From Baylisascaris procyonis (lineage: Eukaryota > Nematoda > Chromadorea > Rhabditida > Ascarididae), in contig JAZARR010000207.1 of NCBI GenBank assembly GCA_037389465.1, forward strand, positions 1 through 64,000: a stretch of DNA of 64,000 nt, written 5' to 3'. Of this stretch, positions 12,878-62,495 are shown piece after piece (the stretch's first letter is position 1; each line of letters begins with the position of its first letter). The notes beneath the pieces are model-generated. The model ran no database searches and was not told the origin of the DNA. It saw nothing but the letters and a program-made list of their open reading frames with translations. The position numbers and the translations under genes are program-made.

Positions 12878-14704
12878 GTTCGAGAAGATAATCTAATAAA
12901 ATGAGTCTACAGGTTGGACCATATTTTCAAGCAAAGATTACTGTGGCTTTAATGTATGACCGTAGTGAATTCTGGCTGTAATAGAGGAATGTTTTCTATG
13001 ATATATAAAAGTAAGGAATTAGCAAAAGACTCTATAACAAATACCCACTGGTAATTCATTATGAACCTTAATAAATGTCATAAGTATTCCATTTACCTAC
13101 AATAATAACAATCTTTTGGTGCTTTAACGTTTTTAATTTTTGCCCGTCTTAAATAGAGTAATTCATTAGTAAATTCATAAACGGCTAGATGCTTCAAATT
13201 ATCACTCAATTATTTTTCAACTTTTTTATTTAGAGTCTAAAAATTTTCAATTGAGACAATAAAAAATGTTCAAAAATGAAGAGAAATTAAAATTGAAATA
13301 TATAAATAGAATAAAATCAATCGAATAAATGGAGTGATTGTGTTGGAAAAAGAGAAATACATTGAATGTGAAACGAAAGAAAGATGTGCTTTAAGAAAGA
13401 CATTTTCATAAGTTTCAATGCCGGATGTGTAGAAAAAAAATGTGTTCGTCCATTTACAAAAATGTAGTATAGAAATGACATAAATAATTTTGCATGATGC
13501 TCACTGATGTGAAATTTTGTGTAATTACAAAAAAAAAAAACACTTTAGTTACACATTGAGTGAAAAAGATGTCGATTTTTTATGCACAAAGTGTTACATC
13601 TTATTTGAACACTATCGTTACTCGAAAAATATTGCAGTAATAAAGCAAAGAACCGTCATCTATAATATTCCCCTCTCTCCTCTCCTATCTTTTCCAACTC
13701 TTCCCCCCCCCCCCACCCCACCTCGTCTCCCCTACCCTCACCTTTTTGTGATGAAGTTCTTTTTCAAAATTAGAGGGATATTCGAGGAGATTATAAATAG
13801 TCTAGAGGCTTCGAATTATTCAAGTAACTGCAATAAATCATGAATGAATTATTTAGGCATACCTACTATAGTAATAAGTTAATACTTACTCTTATGTAAT
13901 ATTGTTTTCTATAGGAAACGGTAAGCTTTCTTGTGCAATCATATACATTTCTATTTGAATTTTATGCAGTCGATCATTTAGTTTGTGCTTCTGACGCTTT
14001 ACTTTGCATAAGTGCGCTATGCTGGTGCGAGGTCTTACCCTATGTATGTGTCTGTCTGTATGTTGGATGGTTTCGACTCAATAATCACTGAAGAAGATTG
14101 AGTCATGAAAGTGAATAGTATTAACATACACTGTAAGATGATCCCTCATACCATATTTCGCATCGCTCCACCCATCGGTTTTGAATGAATTTATCGATAT
14201 TCATGGATAGAGAAAGCTTACTTGCATGTTGCATTTTACAGTGCCCGAAGTTCATTTCATCGAAAAACGATTCGTATGTGGAAGATTTGTTTTGGTGACA
14301 GGATAAGCTGTGTTATTTTGTTTGTTTAATGTTTGTTATTTTGTTATTTTATTATATTTTATTTATTTATTTATTTATTTTTTGCAGTTCATAAAAATGA
14401 TTGCTGAGATGAGCTGAGCCCAAAAAGCACATATCGTCTTATCTAATTTGACATCCTTCTGTACTTTCTTTTGTATTATTAAGTCAAAACATGAAAGTGA
14501 AGATTTCTTTGAGCATCGAAATAGAGCTATTACTGGATAAGGATTACTATTTAAAGATTACTCGATAGGGATTACTCGTTAGAAAATATTCGATGGGGAT
14601 TATCAATAAATATTTGAATGAATATTCTTCGTTTCCGATAGGGATTTCTTCTCGCTAGCTTTGCATCAACATATTTCCATGTCATAAATAATTAATATTT
14701 GAAG

Positions 14705-25719
<11,015 letters not shown>

Positions 25720-25799
25720 TTTCAAATAGTAATTGATTGTCAGATCTTTTAAAATATTCGATTGATATCATTTTCCATATTGTTTTCATTGGCATTCAT

Positions 25800-25805
25800 A
25801 ATAAA
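25800..25805 (+). promoter_or_regulatory. polyadenylation signal of ACSL copy A
   Basis: AATAAA about 80 bases after the TGA of copy A, the usual 3' UTR distance in nematodes. Confidence 0.6.
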
Positions 25806-28222
25806 AGTGATGTCATGTATTTTTTTAAAGATTTCATTACTATTCTCAAAAAGATATAAGAAACGATTTTTTTCGAAATATTGTTCGCACTAACGATGAT
25901 GAACGAATATTACCATGTGACTGCATTTGTCGTCAACTATTCTTTCGGTGTTGTTTTACTAAATCCAAGATGCACAACAAAGAAGATTTCAAAATCAGTT
26001 TCCATGACAGAGTAGTTGAGGGTCAAAGGTCAAAATCGGCGCTTCAAAACCTCTTTTCTCTGTTGAGTTCTTTGTGAACGGTCAACATGCAAAATTCTTT
26101 GATCGTAAACCATCGAATGAAATCGTTTATCGTTATGCAATGGGATTCTTTGAATTGCTGTAAAAATTCGGAGGGACCCAAATTGGCGAATGTGACGATA
26201 AATGGAATATATTTTTGTATTTTCGCTCATCGTAAATCTTTATATTCGAAGGAATTTTACAAAAATTCAAGCCAAAGACTCTCTTTTTCTTTCGTCTTTA
26301 AAAAATTCTCCGTTCTCTTCTTCAAAAGATTCCCCAGTTTCCTCTTCAAGAATATTTCACATCTTTTTCACCCCAATACTTGCAATATCCATGCATGGAA
26401 TTTCGTTATTAGTGAATCTTTGCGGATAAGGACTTTCTATAGGTAACAAAAACTCATTAGAATAGATCATCGAAAACGGATAATTGATAGAATTGAATGG
26501 AATTTTAGGTTCAAATTTTCATTGTTTTCGTCTATGAAGTTTTGAAGTGCAATTTTCGCCTCATTAAGTGGTGATAATCTTGAAAATGAAAACGTTTCTA
26601 AGCTTTATCAACTATGCCTTCAAATGGCACGTTCGATGGCGTTAACCCTCGGACAGTAGGCGTTGATAAGGATTGCTGTCCGTATTCCATTGGTTTTAAT
26701 GATATAACCAATTGTAGTCGTGAGAGTGTCACAGTGTGGCACTATCAAATCTTGCTCTCTCTCATTTTTCGGTGAGGTTAAATTTTACTAAACTTTTCCG
26801 GTGTGGTTAAATTTTCTAAGTATCCTTCTTGTCTGTTTCTTCAAGAGAATTGATGACAGTCTAAAAGATTCATATTGAGGAGGTATTAGTAAAGAGGGAA
26901 TAAAGCAGTTTAATTGGTCTTCTTCAACAGTCTTCAGTAAGGAAATAAAACGAACGTAAGAAAAGTACTTATATATAAGTAGGTTCACTAGTGAAGATTA
27001 ATATTTATATATTTAAAAACTAGTAAAAAGTGAACAACTAACATTTTCGAATATAGGAGGCTAAATTTTATTTTTTTATTTTTGGAATATGAGAGAACTT
27101 ATAGTTTGCAATAATTTGCATATTGTTTTCAATATTAAAAATCTGCCTGAAAAAGATAGTCAGAGTATGTGAATTTACTTTGTATACTTACTTCTAATAT
27201 AGAATAAATAAACTATGAATAGGAATATCAGATAATACAGCATAATAGAAGACGTGATTGTCACATATTTGTGCATTTCTCTATAAGATGTGTAGTATTT
27301 TAATATCGATCATTTTTTGATGGAGAATCGATGATAAGGTGATCATTAAGGGCCTTATAGCCGAAATCAGGAAAATCAATTTCTGCTTGAAACACAAGCA
27401 TAATCCTGTCTGATTTCGTTGAAATGTCGGTTGAATTTTGAACCAAATCGTTAGGGAACTAAAAGATTTACACACTTTTCCTATTTGTTCATCGTTTTTT
27501 TTTTCGTTAGAAATTCAGTATATTTGCATCCACTAGCTAGTAAATTTAATGTTGTTTCGAACTTTTATATGGGAATGAATAGAAATTAAAAAATTATTTA
27601 AGCTACAAACGTTAATTGAATAGAATTTCTTATGATCTCATTTTGCAGTGTAAATAACGTGATTCAAAAAAAAAAAAATTTTATCAGTAACTCTATTATT
27701 TATTTCATCTGCTTCACTACAAATATTTGATCTACCTTTAAACAAAGAATATCGATTTTGATCATCAAATCTTATCGATATTTGTTTTGACATATTTTTA
27801 TTTGTGGTATTCTAATGTTTAACATAACACGAGATGGTGTTTATTGGGTGTTGATGTGGTGCATCATTTCTTTAATCAATTGAGTTTGCTAATTGCTCTT
27901 ATTTGTTTAATTTTATTTATCAATATTAGTAGATATAGATGTTATTTATTACTTATTATTACTGCATACCTAATTATTGCTAATTTCACTTTATAATTAA
28001 TATTTTAGTTTTGAAAAATGTTTCACTATGAATCATAAATAAGCCTCTTTAATTTACTTTATTTTATTTTTATATGATTGCAGTAATATTTTATCAGATG
28101 CGAATTATTCATTGCAGAGAATATTTCGTTTTAATTTAATTCGCTCTAGGTGTTGATCATCGTTGATCTCAGTGTGCTATCGTTCGTTCTCTCAGAGATC
28201 TTTATTCATTCATTCGTTCACT
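25806..28222. other. spacer between the two ACSL genes
   Basis: AT-rich. The only notable coding-like stretch is about 26018-26161 on the plus strand, an open frame that includes HAKFFDRKPSNEIVYRYAMG and ends in TAA. It lacks a start codon and a good acceptor. Otherwise no gene seen. Confidence 0.45.
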
Positions 28223-53425
<25,203 letters not shown>

Positions 53426-56400
53426 TTATTGGCATGAAATTGAAGTAGTTAATTCAAATTTATTGACTAACAAATATATTCGATTTGTCGCAATAATTAA
53501 TCATGCAATAGACTTAACTGGCCAACTGTTATTATGATTAATAATAACGAGTAATAGTTTGGCATACTAGAGTTTTTTTAATGATTACCAGCATTAAGCA
53601 GTGAATATAAATTTAGAATTCATTGAATCTGAAGGTATTTGAAAATGTGGTTTCGTCTTTGTTGTGGAGAAAGAATGGTTGCAGTAGAAAAAAAAAATTG
53701 AAAATGTGGTTTCGTCTTTGAAAAGTATACTTTCGAAATGCTGGAAATGCCATTTGCTCGTTGGATTTTTTTATGTCGTCAGAACATGATTGCTGACATT
53801 TTAATTGATTGATATTGGTACGTTGAAATTGAATTGATAATATAAAATTTATTTATTGACAGTTGGTTATTAATGTTTTTTTAATGTTCTCTTGATATTA
53901 TTAGTAAATTTTTTTTCACTAACTCAATCACTTTATATTCACTTTTTTTAAAGAAATGAATACTGATCGAGGGAATGGCTAAAAGGAGGAGAGTAGAAAA
54001 TTTGTTTTGTGGTTAGTGAAAGGGATTATTTAGGGTATTGCAACATCTTCACGTCTCGTTGATTGTTCCCTGAGGAGTGTTAAAGAACTTTTTTTAATGC
54101 AGGCGCATTTTATAGGAGTGCAGATTTTCTTCAATCTTTTCTTATTTAATGCCATTCATCGATCAGTAATTCAAAAATGTTATGCTAAGATATAAGTGAT
54201 CTTAATATCAGCCAATTGAATGTACTATTGCGAAATATGTTTTGATCACTAATTTCTTTCATCAGATTTGCATATGCAAATAGTTATTTAGTTATTTTTA
54301 CTTAGATGATCAAATAGCTAATTAGATCAAATATTTAGTATAAAGGTATAGTTACCTGGATTTGAAGTATCGAAGTGAAAAGACACACAGTAATACTGCT
54401 GTTAATAGGCAAAAAATTGAAGTTGGTGGTGTTACGATCAAAAAGTTTAGCGATTCATTAATTTCGTTATTCTTATACTCATCGAAGAACTAGTTTGTGA
54501 ACGGTATAAAACATTCGTGAGTTCGTTCAATTAGCACTTTGATCGTTTGTGTCGATCGTGAGGTTTGGGCGTGTCATTTGTGGTTTCGAATTTCTTCACG
54601 CTAACTCTATCCCCAGGCAAGAAAAAGGAGGCCTATATAGCATCAATAAAGGCGAGATCAATTTTGATTATACGATAAACACTGGTTGAGCAATTAATCG
54701 ATCACTGAACACACAAAGAAAAATTGCCCTTAGGGTAGTATGGACATTATATTTGAGATAGTTTTCGTCCATTCATGTTAGTTCGTTTTATTGTTCTCGC
54801 ACAGAGCGGTGGTGGATAGTTTTGTGTATGTTGATGCCATTTCGTTTTATTTTATTGTACTCACATAGAATTGCGGTGTATTTCAATTGTTTTTAAACGT
54901 TACTGTTTTGGTGCATGACAACGTTTGAATGCTGGTTTCGTATAATAGCTATGGCTAAGGTTGAAATGATTTTTCTGTAAATGAATATCTAGAAGGTATC
55001 TTCGCAATGAATATTACTCTAGGAATTTTGTCTAGAGCCGTTGAATTTTGGACGGATTGTTGAAAGTTCATATTTTTCGTGATTCAGCGCAAACGCTATG
55101 TTAGTCCTCTGAGAACGAGGGAGTCAACCCATCGGCTTTTGCAAGAAATCAATATTTTGCGCGCTGCGCAGTGTATTTGCTGTACGATCGTTTTGATCCA
55201 TAAAGCAGTGAATTTGATGTAATCTGCATAATAGGTTTACTTCTTTAAGGCAAACATTGGACCTACCTACCGTTCTTATTATGGAAAAAAGTTCTTCCGA
55301 TGACCGTTTTCGTCTAAAATATATGACCAAAAGTTGGCAAACGTTTTAGCGATGAAATCACTTGAAATAACCATACGTTAATCGCTTTTAAACTGTTTCA
55401 CTAAGCTTCAACAAGGCTACCTTTGTCACGAAAGATGTCGAACATTCCAAAAAATTTGTACTTTGGGGTGACCCTTTCCCAGATTCATTGAATTCACTTC
55501 ACGAAGCATGCTGAAGTTTATAATTAAGCGTACTCCTAAACTCAGAGTGAAAAGAGTAGGGCGGGATTGTCCTTGTGTCACTGAAGCAGTAGCATTGTTG
55601 AACAGTCAAGCTTCATACGCGAGATATTGCAGCCTTTTTCATGCAATTTTATCTGTGATTATGGAAACGGAAGCACTTCAATTTTTTGGCGATAATTTTT
55701 TTGGTTACGTGGGATCGATCCATCGCATGTGTTATTTGAAGCCCTCTGTCGGTAATTGGTAAAATGCAATAATCCTGTATGGATCTTGCCGTCAAAATAA
55801 AGTGAACCAAAGTTTTAGCTCCGTTGGAGCCCACGCGGGGTTTGGGAGATAGAATGGGTCTTATTATGAGAACGTTATTAGATGATGTTTTATTGCGCCG
55901 TGTCGTATTCATATATTGAAAAGGAGTGTCGCGTACCAATGGTGTTGCTGATTGCAACGCAAAGAATCTTCATTCATAGGTCTTTCGTGCACCAATTTCC
56001 TGCATCACACTTCTGCATCAGTCCCTTAAAATCTGGCATTTTCCTCACAATTTGTCAATAAACCTTTCTTAAAATGGGGCGCAAATTGAAACGTTTTAGA
56101 GGATATGTGAATACAGTTAAATTCCCAGCCTACACAACAATTTTTGGGAGGCTCTTATAAATTCGCTTTAATCTATAGTGGAAGCTGTGTAGAATGTTGT
56201 TCAGTGAGCATGTTTTGCGTACTAATGAAACATTATTTCTGTTATTGTTCCCAACTACCTAAATTGGAAGTCATTTGAACATCGCGTGTTTACGGCATTA
56301 TTTTCCACCGAAAAAAATGGCATTTTTTGAGGCCGAAAAGGTGAAGAGGCTAGTGAATCAGAGAAGGACGCAGAGGGAAGGTATGTCACCATATGGGGCG

Positions 56401-57085
56401 CTAACGGTTTTTCCTTGAGGCAAGGAGGGTATGTCACTTGAGGCATAGTGGTTTGCGGCGTTTCTCAATTAACTGAAAAGCCCTGCGAGGTCGTGTTCAA
56501 TCTGTGCGATGCCCTCCGTTCCCGGTTCAAGGCTTGTTTTCAGAAAATTCCCTATGAGGACGGAATTTCTGTAGTGTTGATGCTCCCATATTCCAAAATC
56601 GGTGAATCATGTTCATGCAGGGACCCATCAGGGGCTTCGACTGGGAATGTATGTGAACACCCAACACAAATCCATATAACTCACAAGCGTAACGCGTGTT
56701 GCATTTTTCAACGTTTAATTATTTTTTAATGAAACTGTACTTAAATGACACGCGCACTACGCGCCGAATGTTTGATACAAGCATTCATCAAGCTTTTAGA
56801 TTATAATGGACTTTTTTTTGAAGTTTGTTTTTTAATGATGCTTGCCTACTTGCTGGGTTTCACATCTAGATATTTTTAGTGGCTTATTCTATAAGAAGCT
56901 ATACTAGTTTTTCTGCAACAGTGCTACGTTTGCTGCTGAAGTCTAGGATAATTGAAGTGAATAGTGCTTCGAAAAGATTGAATGACGATGAGAGTAAGAA
57001 TTGTAATAATGCTAATAAAAGGAATAGCGAAAACATTGACGACTATCCAATAAATTTTAGGTGATTGTTAATTTTAGTTTCAGAG
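53426..57085. other. intergenic stretch with unassigned coding-like patches
   Basis: No gene could be assigned. A 23-base word (TTGAAAATGTGGTTTCGTCTTTG) is repeated at about 53639 and 53698. From about 54,500 to 56,750 the composition is less AT-rich than the flanks and carries 80-100 codon open frames on both strands (plus 55508-55762 and 56448-56729; minus 55649-55957). I recognise no transposase, polymerase or host domain in them. This could be a decayed mobile element or a missed gene. A further open frame at 56879-57064 sits directly upstream of the glycosyltransferase but has no usable splice to it. Confidence 0.4.
57068..57085 (+). promoter_or_regulatory. likely splice-leader (trans-splice) acceptor before the glycosyltransferase
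   Basis: TTAATTTTAGTTTCAGAG directly precedes the ATG at 57086. A perfect worm acceptor one or two bases before the first ATG, with no upstream exon, is the usual arrangement for spliced-leader addition. It could also be the acceptor of an unseen 5' UTR intron. Confidence 0.45.
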
Positions 57086-60000
57086 ATGGAACGCAGCATT
57101 AGTAAGATACGACCATTCCCGATAATTGCGCTAACGTTAGCAATTCTAATGCTACGCAAATTATGGATTGCTCATAATGCAATGAGGATTGTTGCATCAT
57201 GTCACGAACAACTTCTTACCGAGAAAATTGTAAGTTATGACTATCAAAATTTTGTGCTGAAATTTACGCGAAAATTAGATATTGAAAAATTTATTGCTGT
57301 GATTGAATTGAAATTGAAAATTTGAAAACATCAGGATAGGAAGATCGCTGAGAAATTCACCTAAATTCTGGCGTTTTTTTTTTTGAAACCGAGTCAGCAA
57401 GGAATTTTGAACTTTGGTCGTACGTAACGCAACGAGAATGGCTTGATTATTGACATTTGAATTGTTGTCCTAAGTCCTTTTTTTGTTTTGTTTAACCGGT
57501 TTCCATTAGCGTATCATAGGTGAACAGTTAATTTTTTAAAGTAAGGAATGTGTTAGTCAAGTCTTACTTTAAGTCTTATGTCATTGAGATTTACTCATTA
57601 TCTATTAGATATTATTTGCAGATATCAGATGAGACGTTTTTGGAGGTGATTCGCTCTATGTCGACCACTGAACCGACACTTGTTTTGATTTTCAATCAAT
57701 ATGCTTTAAATATGACACTGAATTGGTTATGTAATACAGAGAATATGAAAGGTAAGTTTAATTTAATGGCACTACTAAAAATATTGATATGTTGTAATTT
57801 TTTACATCACAAGATATGGCATTTGCAATTAAACAAAGTGTTTTTAAGTTGAATGCTTAACAAATTTTCTAATATTTCTAAAGATTAAGACAAAAACTGC
57901 AATTGCGAATATCACTATATCGATAATTATATGTGGATTATTTGGCTAAGATATTCTCTAGTGAAACCTAACAAAAATACTGTTTTTCTTTCAAAGTATC
58001 GCTGAAAATGTCACAGTATTTAACTTCTCTAAAAGACGTTTATTTCGAGGTGTGCATGAGCGAAGTCTTGCTATCGTATTGGATCATGAATCGTATGATA
58101 CCATTGGCCTTTTGTGGCCAAATATTGCTCGCTTCTATTGGAATATACCTTGCTTGCAGGTACTCTTCAACGATTTGATTCATTTTTATTATCTTTTCAA
58201 ATGATCTTTAGCTTTCACAATTCTTGGAATTAGGAATGCTACAAACATTTCAATTTGTGTGCACGATCGCAGCAATTAATTCCGATTAGGAGTTGCAAAA
58301 AAGCATCCAACTAAATTTAAAAGAGAAGTAGCTTATGCATAAGAGCCGAATTGCTCCCTGCAATTGCTTGGCATTCCTTGAAATTTGCAATAGCAGAAAC
58401 ATTTTAAAGTATATTTTAAGGTAATATCAAATTCAGCCGCCTTAGTTAAGTCTCATGCCTAGTAAATTTCTAATGTTAGGTACGAGAAAACTATAACCTT
58501 GTAGAACAAGACAAATGATAGCATATTTACAATACATTATTTAATGCTTCACGCATCTGCAATTGCTTGGCGTTTAATTATTGCGTGAATTAGTTTGCGT
58601 ACTTCATTTCGAATTATATAGAGGACGTCACCTGTGATATGCACCATAGAGGATGTTTGAAAGTCAGCATTTTGGCGCAAAAATCAGCCTTTTCGAGAAT
58701 AACGCGGTGAGATGAATTGCAGTGATAAAATTCGTGAAAAAAATTTTTTCAAAAAACTGAGGGATTTTTTTCATTTTTATAGTATCAATGATGGATTTAT
58801 TTTAATATGAATGCTTGAATCAGTCGTCAAAAAGATGTGCTAAAATTTAAATGAATTTGTCTTTCTATTAGAAAATTTAATCATCGGGTAAATGAAATAA
58901 ATCTAATATTGACGTCCATATCATATGGAAAATATATCTAAAAAATAACTTTCTCAAAAAATTTCTATTTCAGAAACCTTTCAATTATGCAGATGGATGC
59001 TATCAACTATACTTTTTGCTTCGATCGAATCTCGCTCGTGCTTTCATAAATTTTAATAAGCCATTTTGGATGGTACAACAGGTAGGTGACAATTTATTAT
59101 TCAACACGTAAATGATGCAATTTTATGCAAAATCTTGCGAATGAGAAAGGACTCAAAGCAAGCCACTGAAACTTAGGGATTCTTCCACTATAGTAGGCGT
59201 TTCATTAGAACCCCTACATCTTAAGGCATGGTTTCGTTGTGGGCCATATTGCTGCTTTCATTTTTTCGTAGAGTTTCTCTCGTAGATGAGCTAATGTTGA
59301 ACAGTTGCACATTTTTAAAAACTATTCCAATTTTGGCCTGAATTTTATTTTGATTCCTAAAATTCAAAATCGACCACCGGTAAGATGGCAGTACGTTTAT
59401 ATGATGAGTACTCTTTGAACGAATCTTTATTGGAAAACTCCAAGAATAAATTTGCTCATTTAAAGTATGATTTCATTTCTGTTTATGTTTATTATTGTTA
59501 TTTGCTATGTTGGAAATTGTCTATTCGTATAAGCGAAACTACAAAAGAGAGACGATATTATTTCAGGACACATTCTGGCGCAAAAGCATTTTTGAATTGC
59601 GACTGAGCGATACACAAAAAGAAGCGGATATAATTTTCGATAAGGCATCCGATAGTATGTCTCCGGTAATTGCAGGTATATTAATTGTATTGGCATTCGT
59701 TGTGCCATCTGTCATTTATTTTTATTGAAATTTCTGGGCGTTCATTAGAGTACTACTTTGAGTTCTTCTTTAGCTACAATTCTTCTTTAGTGGGATGTTA
59801 CTGCTAATGGAAATTCTTTAGAGTAATAAGTATGATTATTTAATTTAGATTTCGACAGGTCGCGAGATAGTTAACATAATGATCACCATTGGTGGGTCTG
59901 GGATGGCACCGTCTTAGTATTTAGGAATGGGCGATGATGGACGCGTACAGCATCATAAGATTTCATATATGATCTACTGTTTATCGCAACAATGTCAGTT

Positions 60001-62170
60001 AAGTATATTAAACGTCGTTCTTCGAGCATTGGTCAGTAAGTGCCAAATCAAAAATGATGGAGCACTGAAATATAAAATTCCTTTTGAATAAACTATTTTC
60101 TTTGAAAAACAAAAATATTTTCACAAAACTTAGCACATCTTTGATATTATCAATTCTCTGCAGCATCTGAAATGGAAAAGTATCATAAGTTATGAACAAA
60201 TAGAACTGCCTGAAAAGGAATAACGGATATTCGAAAATCGCTCAAAATCATGATTTATGTTTTCATCGTTTTTTTACTCTCATAAAGCAAGCATCTAGAG
60301 AGAATTGATTTCCGCAGGTGCAGGCAATATGCATAAGATTCATGATAAATTGCTCATTCGGATGGTACCGATGATAAGTAACACCTAAAGGCAGCTTGAG
60401 GATCGGGAGGGGGAGGGAGGGTTGGGTTGCAAGTGTGAGAGCTTTGTTTGATGTGAAGTCATACCATTTAAAGGTGGGAACTATTTGGTGAAGCCTACAT
60501 GTGGATCTCGAGCGTTTTTCGATCAACTGTCGGCCGATCTTGAATGGCATTACGTACCAGACAACGCATATATGACTGCGCTGTGTGCTAATCTTGCGAT
60601 CACTCGTTGTGAATTCTTTAGTTTTCAGTAAGTCATCCATTGAATTTCTCAATCGTAAATAATTTTATTTTTTTAAATCGTAACTTATTTGCAGTTAGCA
60701 ATGAAGTGAGTCTAGCGATAGTGATGGGACGATTTAAAGGATCACCTATATTGGCTAAGTATACGATTAGAGAACTGAAAGATGCCACCAATATTTCGAT
60801 ATAGCATCCTTAATATCTTCTTGAAATTCGTTCGCTAATTTTTGAATACTACAACTCAGCAACATAAGTGGTCATTGATTTTCATGCAAAGTTTCTTAAG
60901 AAAGAAGTAGCGAATACTTCTTGATATATGCCTCAAAAGGGATTGACTTTTTTTACTATATAATAAAATAACCATTATTCATTAGCATAATTATATTTGC
61001 ATAATACGCAATGAATTTCGTTGATGTCCTCTTTGTTTGTTTTTTGAGTGAAGTTTAGAAGATAGAAATCACAGAATTGTGTGAAAACAGTTAAGCCTTA
61101 GAAGACACATAACAAAAAATTTGATTGACATGAAATATTTCTGTAAATTCAATATGTTCAACGCTTAGTCGTGACTCTTCAATAAATCATCTCGCCCTCT
61201 CTCACCACCCTCCACCTCCACCTTGCCTCTCTCTCATCCTTAACTTGAAGGGCAAACATGATATGCGCCTCAATAACATTTTCAGTTCGAATTTACCTCT
61301 CATTCATCATAAAAATGAAGAAAATGCTTCTTCGAACATAATTCCACACTTTCTCGGCACTTTGAAAATAAAAATGATTACCCTTTTTATAGAATTTTCC
61401 TAAAAATTGTGGAGGAAATTTTTGATTTTGTGAGGTTTTACCCGAGGTAATACGATATACGCTTTAAGTTCTTATGAAAGTTTTCAGGAAAGTGGCAGCT
61501 TGGATTTGGCTCATGAATATATCGAGAAAACCTTCGGCGGTGCCTTATGTTTTGCAAATTGACGGTGAAGCCGAACATGGTGGTAAACTTGCCACAATGC
61601 GAAAGCTTGGCTTCTATTTCCTCAATGATGATAAGCAAACATGTAACGCATCCGCAGTATCGGTAAATTTTTCAATCAGTATACCTGGAGCATCCATTTA
61701 CGATGGATATTTCATACTTGGTGATGCCGGTATAAAGTAGAATAGTGAGGGTATATGCTTTTATATTTAATATAATTAAGTTCAACACAATATGCGACCA
61801 AGTTTTACACGGATAAAAGCAATTAATTTTTATCAAGAGTGATCATTGTTGACGAATTATAAGAATTTAAATGTTTATTTTCCCGATCAAGTTAGAGGGA
61901 GCGAGATTATAAGCCTAACTCGATAGCATATTCTTTCTAATAATGTTTGTTCTCTTATACTATGGTGTTATGAAGTATTTTAAATTACAGGCAGCCGTTG
62001 ATTCATTCACAAAGGGGACAATTGATACGTCAACAATGCGATCGTATAGCCGTTTTCAGTTTCAGTTTTATCAAACATTCATAAATCATTTACGTAAATT
62101 TGGTATCACCGAAGTGCTTGTTAATCGAGTTGTACTGCCTTATGCATACTATTTTATGATCACTATTTGA
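57086..62170 (+). CDS. PF03407-type nucleotide-diphospho-sugar transferase, type II membrane protein
   Basis: Predicted Golgi or ER glycosyltransferase of the Nucleotid_trans family; donor and acceptor sugars unknown. Exons: 57086-57229, 57622-57751, 58017-58159, 58974-59081, 59567-59675, 60474-60627, 61488-61662, 61991-62170, all in phase, 380 residues. After a short basic cytoplasmic tail (MERSISKIR) comes a signal anchor (FPIIALTLAILML), then the lumenal domain. Family-like blocks: LAIVLDHESYDTIGLLWPN, the NKPFWMVQQDTFWR core spanning the exon 4/5 junction, IAGGNYLVKPT with FFDQLSADLEWHYVPDNAYM (exons 5-6), and PYVLQIDGEAEHGGKLATMR with LGFYFLNDD and a TCN (exon 7). The exon 3 start at 58017 (GTCACAG) was chosen over TTTCAAAG at 58000 because only it keeps phase and the family motif. 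Reading through the 61662 donor gives another short C terminus, with a stop at 61738-61740. Confidence 0.88.
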
Positions 62171-62276
62171 CATTCAATTGATTCATACTTACCTTGTTAC
62201 TTATAACAAATTTAGAAATGAAGAAAAGTATAGCGGATATGATAGTTTTGAAACGGATAAGCAATACATACCTCTG

Positions 62277-62277
<1 letters not shown>

Positions 62278-62364
<87 letters not shown>

Positions 62365-62365
62365 T
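62278..62365. repeat. (TA)n microsatellite in the glycosyltransferase 3' region
   Basis: TA dinucleotides with one GTA interruption, between the stop codon at 62170 and the AATAAA at 62416. Confidence 0.96.
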
Positions 62366-62415
62366 CAGGATGTTATTGTATTTGCATGTTAGAAGGAATG
62401 TGTTGTTAGAACTGC

Positions 62416-62421
62416 AATAAA
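62416..62421 (+). promoter_or_regulatory. possible polyadenylation signal of the glycosyltransferase
   Basis: AATAAA about 245 bases after the stop codon, beyond the (TA)n tract. Confidence 0.4.
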
Positions 62422-62495
62422 ATTTGAAGCATGATGTAGTTATAACTAAAGTAAAATATGTCGAGAAATAAATGATAGTAATACACTCAACGGAC

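Noticed and set aside
26030..26446. Overlapping open frames between the ACSL genes
   Set aside because: No start or acceptor and no recognised domain. Kept only as a note in the spacer entry.
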